Notes under the pieces: model-generated | What the model was told of the DNA's origin: nothing | The model's database searches: none | The model's input: the letters and a program-made list of their open reading frames with translations, nothing else | Shown: piece after piece, positions 8,740-18,543 of the stretch | How positions within the stretch are numbered: position 1 is the stretch's first letter | Layout of the letters: every line of letters starts with the position of its first letter | Assembly (NCBI GenBank): GCA_025359485.1 | Contig: JANYGA010000246.1 | Span: 1-35,462 of the forward strand | Reading direction: 5' to 3' | Length of the DNA stretch: 35,462 bases | From: Rhodospirillales bacterium | GTDB taxonomy: Bacteria; Vulcanimicrobiota; Vulcanimicrobiia; Vulcanimicrobiales; Vulcanimicrobiaceae | Made by a program: the position numbers and the translations under genes

Positions 8740-9687
8740 ATGCAAACCGTGGTTCGGACCGGCGTCACGTACGTACCGCTCGAGCGTTGCCGCGTATGCG
8801 GTTCTGGCCGATCGTCCATGTGCGAGTGGCTTTCGAACGTGCCCGATCTCGAATTTCCGGGCGATCGGTTCGCGTTACTGCGTTGTGCGACGTGCGGCTT
8901 GATCGCAACGGACCCATATCCGAGGGACGACACGATCTCGACCATCTATGCCACGGGTGATTCGTCGGATTACGAATTTCCAGAAGCCGGTCTCCTCGCC
9001 AAGGTTAAAGAACGGCTCGCTCGTCGGAGGATACGCACGATCGCCCGACTCGCGGGAATCCGACCGAAAGCGGTACTCGATTACGGCACGGGTGCCGGAC
9101 GCTATGCAGCCGCCGCAGCGCGCGCATTTCCGGATGCCGACGTCGTCGGGACGGATTTCGCACACGAACCACCGCCAGGCTCGTATTTCGAAGGCGCGAC
9201 CGCCAATCTTCGATATCGTGAGTACGCGACGTTGCTCGAAGGCGGTGCTCGGTTCGATTTAATTTTTGCGAGACACGTGCTCGAACACGTCGCCGATCCG
9301 ATCGCGATCGTGCGTGATTGGATCGGCATGTTATCGCCGGACGGCGTGCTTTACGTCGAGGTCCCGAACACGACGTCCGTAACCGCGCGACTTCTCAGGG
9401 AGCGATGGCCGTTACTTTACTTGCCGAAGCACCTCTCGCATTTCACGCGTGAGACGCTTGCGAAGATACTTGCTGCAGCCGATGGGACCGCGACGATAGC
9501 GTCGTGTGAGATGCCGATGATGGGCAATGTGCTCGCGATCGCATCAGGGCGATCGCGCTTCGATCCCCGGTTCCGTATTCCGGGAATGCTCGCGCATCCG
9601 GTGCAGATCGTTCTCGAAAGCCTCGGTCGGCAAGGCACGTGTTTGTATGCGTTGGTGCGAGGCGCCGGCGACGACGAAGAGCGATAA
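8740..9687 (+). CDS. Class I SAM-dependent methyltransferase with N-terminal zinc-binding motif
   Basis: CRVCGSGRSSMCEWL...LLRCATCGLIATDPYP, AVLDYGTGAGRYAAAAARAFPDADVVGTDF, FARHVLEHVADP. Confidence 0.88.
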   Translation: MQTVVRTGVTYVPLERCRVCGSGRSSMCEWLSNVPDLEFPGDRFALLRCATCGLIATDPYPRDDTISTIYATGDSSDYEFPEAGLLAKVKERLARRRIRTIARLAGIRPKAVLDYGTGAGRYAAAAARAFPDADVVGTDFAHEPPPGSYFEGATANLRYREYATLLEGGARFDLIFARHVLEHVADPIAIVRDWIGMLSPDGVLYVEVPNTTSVTARLLRERWPLLYLPKHLSHFTRETLAKILAAADGTATIASCEMPMMGNVLAIASGRSRFDPRFRIPGMLAHPVQIVLESLGRQGTCLYALVRGAGDDEER

Positions 9688-9759
9688 ATCGGAAAGGGGC
9701 GAGCGCTCGCAGTCGCCGAACGGCGTCGGGATGCTCCTAGGTCGACGGGTCTCGTTCGC

Positions 9760-10542
9760 GTGAAAGTTGTTATCCTGGCAGGCGGTCTGGGAACGCGGCT
9801 CGCCGAGGAAACGAGCCTCCGGCCGAAGCCGATGGTGGAGGTCGGCGGAAAGCCCATCCTCTGGCATCTTATGAACTTATATTCGCGAGCGGGCTTCGAC
9901 GAGTTCGTGATTGCGCTCGGCTACAAACAGGAAGTCGTCAAGGAATACTTTCACTCGTTTTATTCCGTCAATAACGATCTCTCCGTGGATCTCGCGACCG
10001 GCGAGACGACGATCCGGCATCGCATGCCCGAACGATGGAAAGTCCACCTCATCGATACGGGGCTCGCGACACAGACGGGCGGCCGCATCAAACGCGTGCG
10101 TGAGATCGTCGGCGATGAAACGTTTATGTGCACGTACGGCGACGGCGTCGCGTCGATCGACGTTAACGACGTCCTTCGATTCCATCGCGAACGCGGTCGC
10201 GAGGCGACGTTGACCGCCGTGCGTCCGCCAGCGCGTTTCGGTGCGCTCGATATTCGCGACGACCGCGTCGCCGAATTTATCGAGAAGCCGCAGGCGAGTG
10301 AAGGCTGGATCAACGGAGGATTCTTCGTGTTCGAACCGTCGATCTTCGATCGCATCGACGGCGATGCGACGTTACTCGAACACGAACCGCTCGCCACGCT
10401 CGCGCGCGAGAACCAACTCTCGTGCTACAAACACGAGGGGTTCTGGCAACCGATGGACACCGCCCGCGATAAGCGATTTCTCGAAGATCTTTGGGCGTCC
10501 GGCAACGCGCCGTGGGTACGGACCGATGTCGTTCTGGCGTGA
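9760..10542 (+). CDS. rfbF: Glucose-1-phosphate cytidylyltransferase
   Basis: MKVVILAGGLGTRLAEETSLRPKPMVEVGGKPILWHLMNLYSRAGFDEFVIALGYKQEVVKEYF...; GTG start; followed by rfbG and rfbH. Confidence 0.95.
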   Translation: MKVVILAGGLGTRLAEETSLRPKPMVEVGGKPILWHLMNLYSRAGFDEFVIALGYKQEVVKEYFHSFYSVNNDLSVDLATGETTIRHRMPERWKVHLIDTGLATQTGGRIKRVREIVGDETFMCTYGDGVASIDVNDVLRFHRERGREATLTAVRPPARFGALDIRDDRVAEFIEKPQASEGWINGGFFVFEPSIFDRIDGDATLLEHEPLATLARENQLSCYKHEGFWQPMDTARDKRFLEDLWASGNAPWVRTDVVLA

Positions 10543-11527
10543 ACGTCGCGTCCTCGTAACGGGGGCGACGGGCATCGTTGGAAGCCACCTCGCCCGCGCG
10601 TTACTCGACCGTGAAGCGTTCGTGGTCGCGCAAGTTCGTGACGACGATCCGCAGTCGTCGTTCTACCGCGACGCGACGGCTGTCCGGTGCTCGATCGTTC
10701 GTGGCGAATTGCAACGCTACGAAGATTGCGCGCGAGCCATCAACGCGCACGACGTCGAGATCGTCTTCCATCTCGGCGCGCAGACGCTGGTCGGAACGGC
10801 CGTTCGCGACCCGCTCGAAACCTTCGAGAGCAACGTGCGCGGAACGTACAACCTCCTCGAGGCGGCTCGGCGTATGGGCGGTCTCGTGAAAGCGTTCGTG
10901 GTCGCATCGAGCGATAAGGCCTACGGGGATTCGCCGATTCTCCCCTACACCGAGGACATGCCGCTCGCCGGGCGCCATCCGTACGATGTTTCGAAAAGCT
11001 GCACGGATCTGCTCGCGACGTGCTACGCGACGACGTACGGGCTTCCCGTTACGATCGCGCGATGCGGAAATATTTACGGTGCGGGCGATCTCAATTGGAG
11101 TCGCATCGTGCCCGGTACGATTCGTAGCTTGCTCTTGGGCGAGAGACCGGTGTTGCGGAGTAACGGCACGAGTATTCGTGACTATATCTACGTTGCCGAC
11201 GTCGTCGACGCGTATCTCGCGCTCGCTGAAGCGATCGAAAAGCCCGGGGTGCGCGGCGAAGCGTTCAACTTTAGTCCCGAGTCGCGCGTCGACGTTTTCG
11301 AGATCGTGCGAACGCTCGCGCGATTGATGGCGTCCGATCTCGAGCCCGTCGTGCTCGATATTGCGACGCACGAAATCAAAGATCAGACGCTCGATGCGAG
11401 TAAAGCGCGTACGGTGCTGGGATGGCGACCGACGTGGACGCTCGACGCGGGATTACGCGAAACGATTCCTTGGTATCGCACCATTCTCCAACAGGACGGA
11501 CAATCGCTCGACCATGCTATTCGATAG
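10526..11527 (+). CDS. rfbG: CDP-glucose 4,6-dehydratase
   Basis: ATG at 10526 within ORF 10241..11527: [40 protein letters not shown]...[37 protein letters not shown]; overlaps rfbF by 17 nt. Confidence 0.95.
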   Translation: MSFWRERRVLVTGATGIVGSHLARALLDREAFVVAQVRDDDPQSSFYRDATAVRCSIVRGELQRYEDCARAINAHDVEIVFHLGAQTLVGTAVRDPLETFESNVRGTYNLLEAARRMGGLVKAFVVASSDKAYGDSPILPYTEDMPLAGRHPYDVSKSCTDLLATCYATTYGLPVTIARCGNIYGAGDLNWSRIVPGTIRSLLLGERPVLRSNGTSIRDYIYVADVVDAYLALAEAIEKPGVRGEAFNFSPESRVDVFEIVRTLARLMASDLEPVVLDIATHEIKDQTLDASKARTVLGWRPTWTLDAGLRETIPWYRTILQQDGQSLDHAIR

Positions 11528-12875
11528 AAGCTCGTCGGCCGAAGCCGTCTCCCTCCGCGCGGAAGTGCTCGAGAAAACGCGCGCGTATTTCGATGCGGCG
11601 TACGGTCACCGCGCGTTCGTTCCCGGCGAAGACGCCACGCCCGTCTCAGGGCGTGTCTTCGACGAACGCGATATGATGTCGCTCGTCGATAGTTCGCTCG
11701 ATTTTTGGCTGACGACCGGTCGTTTTGCCGAGCGATTCGAACGCGAATTCGCGCGTTGGTACGGGATCCGCGAATGCGTGCTCGTCAATTCGGGATCGAG
11801 TGCGAACCTCGTCGCGCTCGCCGCGTTGACCTCGCCCGAGCACGAAGAACGTCGTCTCGAGCCGGGCGACGAAGTCATTACCGCCGCCGCGGGATTTCCG
11901 ACGACGGTCAATCCCATCGTGCAGCTCGGCGCGATTCCGGTTTTCATCGACAGCGAACTCACGACGTTCAATGCCGATCTCTCACAGCTCGAGAATGCGC
12001 TCTCGCCGAAAACGAAAGCGGTCATGCTCGCCCACACACTCGGTAATCCGTACGATGCCGAACGCGTCCGAACGTTTTGCCGCGAACACGGCCTTTGGAT
12101 GATCGAGGATACGTGCGACGCCGTCGGCGCGACGTGGAACGGCGTTCAAGTCGGAACGTTCGCCGATGCATCGACGGTGAGTTTCTATCCGGCGCATCAC
12201 ATGACGATGGGCGAAGGCGGAGCCGTGATGATGCGCTCGCCAAAATTGCGGAAGATCGTGGAATCGTTTCGTGACTGGGGCCGCGATTGTTGGTGCCAGC
12301 CCGGCAAGGACAACACGTGCGGCAAACGCTTCGACTGGCAACTCGGCGACCTACCACACGGGTACGATCACAAATACACGTATAGCCACATCGGTTATAA
12401 TCTCAAGCTGACCGACATGCAGGCCGCCATTGGCGTCACGCAACTCGAGAAGCTCGACGGCTTTATCGAGCGGCGTCGCCATAATGCGGAACTGCTAACG
12501 CAACTTCTCTCGCATGTCCCGTGGCTCGTCTTGCCGCAAGAATTGCCCGGCGGGAAGAGTTCGTGGTTCGGCTATGCGATCCGTGTCGCAGAAGACGCGC
12601 CGATCGCGCGCAACGCGCTCACGCAGGCGCTCAACGATCGTAAGATCGGGACGCGACTCGTCTTTGCCGGTAATCTCGTGCGCCAACCCGCGTATCGCGA
12701 GATCGAACACCGGATCGTCGGCTCGCTCGCAAATGCGGACACGATCATGAACGACGTCTTCTGGGTCGGCGCGTACCCGGGACTCGACGACGATCAAATC
12801 GCGTACATCGCACGATCGATCGAAGAGATTGGGGCCGCGTCGTCTGCGACCGGACGCGCGCTACCCGTATCGTAG
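11514..12875 (+). CDS. rfbH: CDP-4-keto-6-deoxy-D-glucose-3-dehydrase (RfbH, PLP-fold DegT/AHBA family)
   Basis: ATG at 11514: [33 protein letters not shown]...[12 protein letters not shown]...[16 protein letters not shown]; lysine replaced by His ([10 protein letters not shown]), as in RfbH; Cys-containing [20 protein letters not shown]. Confidence 0.95.
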   Translation: MLFDRSSSAEAVSLRAEVLEKTRAYFDAAYGHRAFVPGEDATPVSGRVFDERDMMSLVDSSLDFWLTTGRFAERFEREFARWYGIRECVLVNSGSSANLVALAALTSPEHEERRLEPGDEVITAAAGFPTTVNPIVQLGAIPVFIDSELTTFNADLSQLENALSPKTKAVMLAHTLGNPYDAERVRTFCREHGLWMIEDTCDAVGATWNGVQVGTFADASTVSFYPAHHMTMGEGGAVMMRSPKLRKIVESFRDWGRDCWCQPGKDNTCGKRFDWQLGDLPHGYDHKYTYSHIGYNLKLTDMQAAIGVTQLEKLDGFIERRRHNAELLTQLLSHVPWLVLPQELPGGKSSWFGYAIRVAEDAPIARNALTQALNDRKIGTRLVFAGNLVRQPAYREIEHRIVGSLANADTIMNDVFWVGAYPGLDDDQIAYIARSIEEIGAASSATGRALPVS

Positions 12876-12895
12876 CGGCGCGGGACACGCGTCGG

Positions 12896-13567
12896 ATCTA
12901 TTTCGATCTCGACGGCGTCCTCGTCGATCCGCGCGTGGGCATCGTCGCATGCGTGAACGAGACGCTCGCCTCGTTCGGATACGCCCGGTTACCGGCGACG
13001 AGAATCGAACGCATCATCGGGCCGCCGTTGCAGGTCGGCTTCGCAAGTCTGCTGGGCGAACTGGGTGGTGACGCGAGCCTCGTCCCCTCGTGCGTTGCCG
13101 ACTATCGCGAGCGCTACGAACGGGTCGCCACGAACGGCGGCACGGTCTTACAGCCCGGTATCGCCAAGATGCTCGCGATCGTGCGACGAGATGCGACGCT
13201 TGCCGTTGCCACGTCGAAGTCGCTTCGCTTCGCAGAGCCGATCGTTTCGGCGCTGGGCATTCGCGACGCATTCGCCGTCGTCTGTGGTCCGACACCCGAC
13301 GTCGATGGCGAGTCGAAGACGGCGACGCTCGCCCGAGCGATCGCTGCGGTCGATGCCGTCGTCGGTTCGACCGACGTTTCGCAGGCGTTCATGATCGGCG
13401 ATCGTCATCACGATATCGAGGCCGCGTTCGCATGCCACGTCACGCCGATTGGCGTGACGTGGGGATTCGGGAGCGAGCACGAACTGCGCACGGCAGGGGC
13501 GACTGCGATTGCCCACGACTGCGGATCGTTGACGGCTTTGCTCGTACCGAACACGAGCCGCCGGTGA
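12896..13567 (+). CDS. HAD-superfamily hydrolase (phosphoglycolate phosphatase-like); start codon unresolved
   Basis: IYFDLDGVLVDPRVGIVACVNETLASFGYARLPATRIERIIGPPLQVGFASLL...GGTVLQPGIAKMLAIV...VATSKS...FMIGDRHHDIEAA. First canonical start in frame (GTG 12935) is downstream of catalytic motif I. Confidence 0.8.
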   Translation: MYFDLDGVLVDPRVGIVACVNETLASFGYARLPATRIERIIGPPLQVGFASLLGELGGDASLVPSCVADYRERYERVATNGGTVLQPGIAKMLAIVRRDATLAVATSKSLRFAEPIVSALGIRDAFAVVCGPTPDVDGESKTATLARAIAAVDAVVGSTDVSQAFMIGDRHHDIEAAFACHVTPIGVTWGFGSEHELRTAGATAIAHDCGSLTALLVPNTSRR

Positions 13568-14592
13568 CTCGACTGCAACGCGATCTCGACGAGATTCTCG
13601 AGCGGTCGCGCGACGATTTCGAAACGCTGCGCGGTGCGCGGCTTTACGTTACGGGCGGCACCGGCTTCGTCGGTTCGTGGATGCTCGAAGCGTTCGTATG
13701 GGCGAACGATCGGCTCGCACTCGGCGCTCGCGCGTGCGTCCTCACGCGTGATGCCGACGCTTTTACACGACGCGTTCCGCACGTCGGCGGCGATGCATCC
13801 ATTACGTTCGTTTCCGGCGATGTACGTGACGCCGCGCGCGTCGATGGGACTTTTGATGCAATCATTCATGCGGCGACGCCGGCGAGTGCGCGAATAAACG
13901 CCGAGACGCCGAAGATCATGGTCGATACGATCGTCGACGGCATGCGTCATACGCTCGACCTGGCCGAACGCAGTGGTGCGATTCCCGTCTTACTTACGAG
14001 CTCGGGTGCGGTGTACGGGCGCCAACCACTCGACCGGCTCAGGGTTGACGAAACGTACGCGGGAGCGCCCGATCAGCTCGATCCGGCAAATGCCTATCAT
14101 GAGGCGAAGCGCCTATCCGAATTGCAACTCGCGATCGGCGCGCGCGTTTCGGGCATCGGCGCGAAAGTCGCCCGACTCTTCGCCTTCGTCGGACCGTATT
14201 TGCCGCTCGATACTCATTTCGCGATCGGCAACTTCATGCGCGACGCCATGAACGCTGCGACGATTGAGATTCTGGGCGATGGATCGCCGCTGCGCTCGTA
14301 TCTCTACGCGGGCGATATGACTTCATGGCTGTGGCGCGTGCTCGCGCGTGGCGAAAGCGGACGCGCGTACAACGTCGGTTCGGAACGCATCGTCAGCATC
14401 GCGGAAACGGCGCGCGTCGTCGCATCTTGTGTCGAGCCCCAGGGCTCCATCGCGGTGCGTGGCGTGCCGACGGGCGCCGCACCCGAGCGGTACGTGCCTT
14501 CGACGCATCGGGCGCGGGAAGAGCTCGGGCTCGCCGAGTGGACGTCGCTCGAGGAATCCATTGCGCGAACGATCGCGTTCGCGCGCGCCTAG
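13564..14592 (+). CDS. NAD-dependent epimerase/dehydratase (extended SDR)
   Basis: GTG at 13564 overlaps the HAD stop (GTGA). LRGARLYVTGGTGFVGSWMLEAFVWA...IIHAATPAS...LTSSGAVYG...NAYHEAKRLSE. Confidence 0.88.
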   Translation: MTRLQRDLDEILERSRDDFETLRGARLYVTGGTGFVGSWMLEAFVWANDRLALGARACVLTRDADAFTRRVPHVGGDASITFVSGDVRDAARVDGTFDAIIHAATPASARINAETPKIMVDTIVDGMRHTLDLAERSGAIPVLLTSSGAVYGRQPLDRLRVDETYAGAPDQLDPANAYHEAKRLSELQLAIGARVSGIGAKVARLFAFVGPYLPLDTHFAIGNFMRDAMNAATIEILGDGSPLRSYLYAGDMTSWLWRVLARGESGRAYNVGSERIVSIAETARVVASCVEPQGSIAVRGVPTGAAPERYVPSTHRAREELGLAEWTSLEESIARTIAFARA

Positions 14593-15602
14593 CGCACCCG
14601 GTCAAGCGTCTCGGCGTCGCGGCGAACGATGCGTTGCGCGATCGAACGTTGTTCGCCGTCGACGACCGGATCGAGACCGCGTGCGTCGCGCACGACGAAC
14701 GTCGGTCGCCCGCGAACTTCTTCGAAAATCATGCCGACGTATTCGCTCATCAATCCCAATAGCATGAAGAGGAACCCGAAGAGCAAGAGATTGAGCGTCA
14801 CGAGCGTTCCGAAGCCGGCGAAGGGAACGCCGAAGAAAATGGCCCGAGTTGCATACACCGCGATCCCGATGAATGAGATGGCGGCGAAGGTCGCGCCCGC
14901 GAGCGGGATGACTTTGAGCGGCATGTACGAGCTCGAAAGGATTCCGCGGACCGCAAAATTTGCGGTGCGCAACGTATTGAATGCCGTCGTGCCGCCAAAT
15001 CGGGCCGGCCGTTCGTGCTCGATCCCGACCGATTTTCCGCCAACCCACGTCCACATCGAACGCACCATACGGTTGCGTTCGGGCATCGCGTTAAACGCGT
15101 CGACGAGTTTGCGATCGACGAGGCGAAAGTCGCTCGCGTTGCGCGGCACGGGATGATCGCTGATCCGATTGATCAGCCAGTAAAATATCTGCGCTGCGAT
15201 GCGTCGGAAGAGACTGTTATCCGTGCGCTTGGTGACGATTTGGTAGACGTTCTCGTAGCCGAGTTCCCACTGTTCGATGAAACGGGGAATGAGCTCGGGC
15301 GGATCCTGAAGATCGGATGCCATGATGACGCATGCGTCGCCGCGTACTTGCGCGAGGCCGGCGCACATGCCGCCTTCCATATCGAAGTTGCGCAGCAAAC
15401 GCACGACTTTGAAACGGTGGTCGGCATCGTGGATCGCCGATAGGCGCGCGTACGTGTCGTCGGCGGATCCGTTTTCAACGACGATTGCCTCGAAATCATA
15501 CCGATCGGCGTACGCGTCGAAAACGATCGCGAGACGGCGCGCCAATTCATCGACGCACTTGCCTTCGTTGTACGCAGGCGTCACGATCGAGATGAGCTTC
15601 AC
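14589..15602 (-). CDS. Family 2 glycosyltransferase with two C-terminal transmembrane helices (ArnC/GtrB/DPM1-like)
   Basis: MKLISIVTPAYNEGKCVDELARRL...VVENGSADDTY...MASDLQDPPELIPRFIEQWELGYENVYQIVTKR; hydrophobic C-terminal segments. Confidence 0.93.
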   Translation of the reverse strand: MKLISIVTPAYNEGKCVDELARRLAIVFDAYADRYDFEAIVVENGSADDTYARLSAIHDADHRFKVVRLLRNFDMEGGMCAGLAQVRGDACVIMASDLQDPPELIPRFIEQWELGYENVYQIVTKRTDNSLFRRIAAQIFYWLINRISDHPVPRNASDFRLVDRKLVDAFNAMPERNRMVRSMWTWVGGKSVGIEHERPARFGGTTAFNTLRTANFAVRGILSSSYMPLKVIPLAGATFAAISFIGIAVYATRAIFFGVPFAGFGTLVTLNLLLFGFLFMLLGLMSEYVGMIFEEVRGRPTFVVRDARGLDPVVDGEQRSIAQRIVRRDAETLDRVR

Positions 15603-17422
15603 GCGCGCGCTTCCACTTTGCGAAGGTATCGCAAGACGTCGTCGGCGACGTCGGGCGCGAGATCGGGCGTCATCAGATGGAGCGGATTAGATTCCATACT
15701 TCCCGACTCGGTTACGCGACTCGCGATCTTTGGAAAGTACATCTGCTCGGGATCGATCGGCACGATAAACCCCTGTGGCCCCGGTGCGTTCATGCGCGCG
15801 TTGAAATCTTCGGATGCGAAAGCGTCGGGACCGGCGTCGGTCACGGGAATACCGTACGCCTCGAAAAGCTTGAGCCAATTCGGAAAGCCGAGCCCGGTTT
15901 TAACGTCGCACCCGACGTACGCGCCGCCGAAATAATTTCGCTGCGTCGTTCGGATCGACGCATAACCCTCGTTCGAGAAAATGAAAATTTTGAGGTTGAG
16001 TGCGTTGATTGCGACCGTGCCGAGTTCTTGCGCGTTTTGAATGAAGCCCCCGTCGCCTTCGACCACGATCGTGCGTTTGCTCGGCCACGCGAGTGCCGCA
16101 CCGATCGCGCCGGAAAGGCCGTAGCCCATCGATGCGAGCCCTTTATCCGTGACGATCAGCTGGCCGCTTTTCTGCGCGATCGTTTGCAGCGCGGTCGAAT
16201 TCGCGCCGCCGCTACTGCACGGCACCAGAATATCGTTTGTTGAGGCGAGCGCCGAGAGTTCGCTGTAAAAGTCGAACGGATTGACGTAACCCGAACGGAC
16301 CGCATTTGCCGGATCGTTGAGCGGCAACGTGTCGCGCACGTGCGCGCAAAACGAACGCCACTTCGAATAATCGCCGTACTCGCGTTTCGCGAGTGCGCGC
16401 AAGAACGTATTGGCATCACCGGCAATCGCGATATCGACGCGCGGATGACCTTTCCGTAATTCCGCTGGATCGATATCGACCTGAACGAGCGTTCCGACGG
16501 GCACGAACTGTTGCCAATTAAAGCCGGTTTGCTGAAGGCCCAAGCGCGTTCCCAGTGCGATAACGAGATCGGCTTGTTGGATCAAGACGTTCGCGAATCG
16601 TTGACCCCACGTGTTCGGACGGCCGGCGTAGATCGCTTCACCCGCATCGATGCGATCGATGCCGTTCCACGTCGTCTGTACCGGCACACCGATGCGACGC
16701 AGATCGGCCATGACGGCGGCCGCCGTCTCGCGTTCGACGCCCGCTCCGATCAGGACGATCGGACGCTCCGCCGATCGCAGTAACTCGGCAACTTCGTCGA
16801 TTCGCTCGAGAGCCGCGCGGCCGGCGTCGGCTCGCGCGGTTTCGACGGAGCGATTGGCGTCCGCATCATCGGGCGCACCGGACATTGCGGCAGGCGCGCC
16901 TTGCGCGTCGAGACAGAATTCCAGGAAAACGGGGCCTTTGCGGCCCCGTCGTCCGCGATCGACGGCAGCGACGAACGCAGATTTGCTCATTGGGCGCTCG
17001 ATACGCTCCGCATGGACGGAGATCGGTCGCACGATGGCCACGCCGTCGATTTCCTGAATTCCACGCTGCCGCAAACCGTCCGTTGCGATATCGGTGCTTT
17101 TGACTTGACCGCCGATAACGAGAAGCTCGCGACTTTCGAGGAATGCCCCGCCGATCGCCGTGACGATATTGGTCAGGCCCGGCCCGGCGGTCACGAGCGC
17201 AAAGGCTCGGCCCGGTGGCTCGACGGCATTGAAGTACTCCGCCGCGATACCGACGGCGACTTCGTGGACGAATGGAACGCACGTAAACCTACTGCGCGCG
17301 CCATTGAGGAAGTGCATGATGTTGCCGCCGGCAACGAAGAAGCAGTGCGTGTAACCGAGTTCGACGAGCCAATCCATGACCTCGTCGGCGTGACGCTGCG
17401 GTGCGGTCAAATCCGCCGTCAC
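15599..17422 (-). CDS. Thiamine-diphosphate-dependent enzyme, acetolactate synthase-like
   Basis: GTG at 17422 overlaps the upstream stop: VTADLTAPQRHADEVMDWLVELGYTHCFFVAGGNIMHFL...HEVAVGIAAEYF...ALVTAGPGLTNIVTAIGGAFLESRELLVIGGQ...VEGDGGFIQNAQELGTVAINALNLKIFIFSNEGYASIRTTQRNYFGG (GDG ThDP motif). Confidence 0.88.
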   Translation of the reverse strand: MTADLTAPQRHADEVMDWLVELGYTHCFFVAGGNIMHFLNGARSRFTCVPFVHEVAVGIAAEYFNAVEPPGRAFALVTAGPGLTNIVTAIGGAFLESRELLVIGGQVKSTDIATDGLRQRGIQEIDGVAIVRPISVHAERIERPMSKSAFVAAVDRGRRGRKGPVFLEFCLDAQGAPAAMSGAPDDADANRSVETARADAGRAALERIDEVAELLRSAERPIVLIGAGVERETAAAVMADLRRIGVPVQTTWNGIDRIDAGEAIYAGRPNTWGQRFANVLIQQADLVIALGTRLGLQQTGFNWQQFVPVGTLVQVDIDPAELRKGHPRVDIAIAGDANTFLRALAKREYGDYSKWRSFCAHVRDTLPLNDPANAVRSGYVNPFDFYSELSALASTNDILVPCSSGGANSTALQTIAQKSGQLIVTDKGLASMGYGLSGAIGAALAWPSKRTIVVEGDGGFIQNAQELGTVAINALNLKIFIFSNEGYASIRTTQRNYFGGAYVGCDVKTGLGFPNWLKLFEAYGIPVTDAGPDAFASEDFNARMNAPGPQGFIVPIDPEQMYFPKIASRVTESGSMESNPLHLMTPDLAPDVADDVLRYLRKVEARA

Positions 17423-18543
17423 TTGACTTCGACCGAGCCTACCCCGTTCGTATGGTGCGGGAGGCCGCGCATCGTGATGCGCGCGCGCATCGAGGGATTG
17501 CGCGAATACGGCGTATCGACGTCGTCGAGCATGACGGGTTCGGATCGCTTGATCGGCTGCGCGAGGATCTCGCCATCGATCAATTCGCGACAGGAGAGCT
17601 GACCTTGGATCAGCGGGATCGCCATGAAGTAATCGCCCTCGCGAAGTTTGTGTCCGGCGGGGAAATCGGCGTTCGCATAAACTCCGCGCAAAAGAGCCTC
17701 GAGATATTCGACCTCGGCTGGCCCGGGAATGCGTTTCGCAAGTCCGGGGGCTCCGCACATTTCGCGCGCTTTATTGTACGCGCGGAACCACGTGTCGCAT
17801 TGATCTGGAAGCGTGCAGTAGGGCGAGACGGGAATGCCGTCGGCTTCGATGTCGATATGGCGTTCGAACGTGCGTGCACCCTTCGCATACGCAATCATCA
17901 CCGACGAACTCCAATCGTTGTGCTCGTGTGTCGAAAGCCCGACGGTGATGTTGGGATAGCGGTGCTTGAGAAAGTCGATTTGGTTGAGTTCGAGATCGCT
18001 GTCCTCCGAAGGATACAGCGAGACGCAGTGATTGAGTGCCAGCGGAATCGAACGATTTTCGAAAAACGTCACGAGATCATCCATGTCCTTGAGCGACGAT
18101 CCGCCGGTCGATGCGATAACCGGTTTTTTCGTCGTCGCGATCTTTTCGATCAAAACCCAATCGTTGATATCCGAGCTCGCCAACTTGATGATCGGGAGGT
18201 TGAGTCGAACGCAAAAATCGACGGACTCTTCGTCGAACGGCGTCGCCATCGGAATACAGCCGGATTTGCGAATGTGCTCGACGAGCGTCGCGAGGTCGGC
18301 TCGGGACATTTTCGTGTCCATCGTCTTTTTGACGTATCGAATATCGGTCCGTTTCTGCGCCTCGGGATGGACGAAATTGTCGACGTCCCGAAATTGCAGC
18401 TTGATCGCCGCGCGAACGTTGTTGTACCGCACGACGCGCGAAAAATCGGTCGCAATTTGCATCCCGCGCTCGAGTCGTCCCCAGTGGTTATTGGCCATCT
18501 CGAGGACGAAGAGTTCGTCGAAAATATCGCGGTTGATTGACAA
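17419..18543 (-). CDS. N-acetylneuraminate synthase family protein (NeuB-like)
   Basis: LFVLEMANNHWGRLERGMQIATDF...AAIKLQFRDVDNF...ATPFDEESVDF...KLASSDINDWVLIEKIATTKKPVIASTGGSS...LNHCVSLYPSE...VGLSTHEHNDWSS...ARTFERHIDIEADGIPVSPYC, with SAF-like C-terminus. Confidence 0.88.
   Translation of the reverse strand: MSINRDIFDELFVLEMANNHWGRLERGMQIATDFSRVVRYNNVRAAIKLQFRDVDNFVHPEAQKRTDIRYVKKTMDTKMSRADLATLVEHIRKSGCIPMATPFDEESVDFCVRLNLPIIKLASSDINDWVLIEKIATTKKPVIASTGGSSLKDMDDLVTFFENRSIPLALNHCVSLYPSEDSDLELNQIDFLKHRYPNITVGLSTHEHNDWSSSVMIAYAKGARTFERHIDIEADGIPVSPYCTLPDQCDTWFRAYNKAREMCGAPGLAKRIPGPAEVEYLEALLRGVYANADFPAGHKLREGDYFMAIPLIQGQLSCRELIDGEILAQPIKRSEPVMLDDVDTPYSRNPSMRARITMRGLPHHTNGVGSVEVK

Noticed and set aside
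13090-13563. N-terminal ~158 aa of ORF 13090..14592 as part of the SDR protein
   Set aside because: Arg-rich out-of-frame reading of the HAD gene; the SDR starts at GTG 13564.
15599-17758. N-terminal extension (17423-17758) of the ThDP enzyme ORF
   Set aside because: Arg-rich shadow of the NeuB gene; the enzyme starts at GTG 17422.
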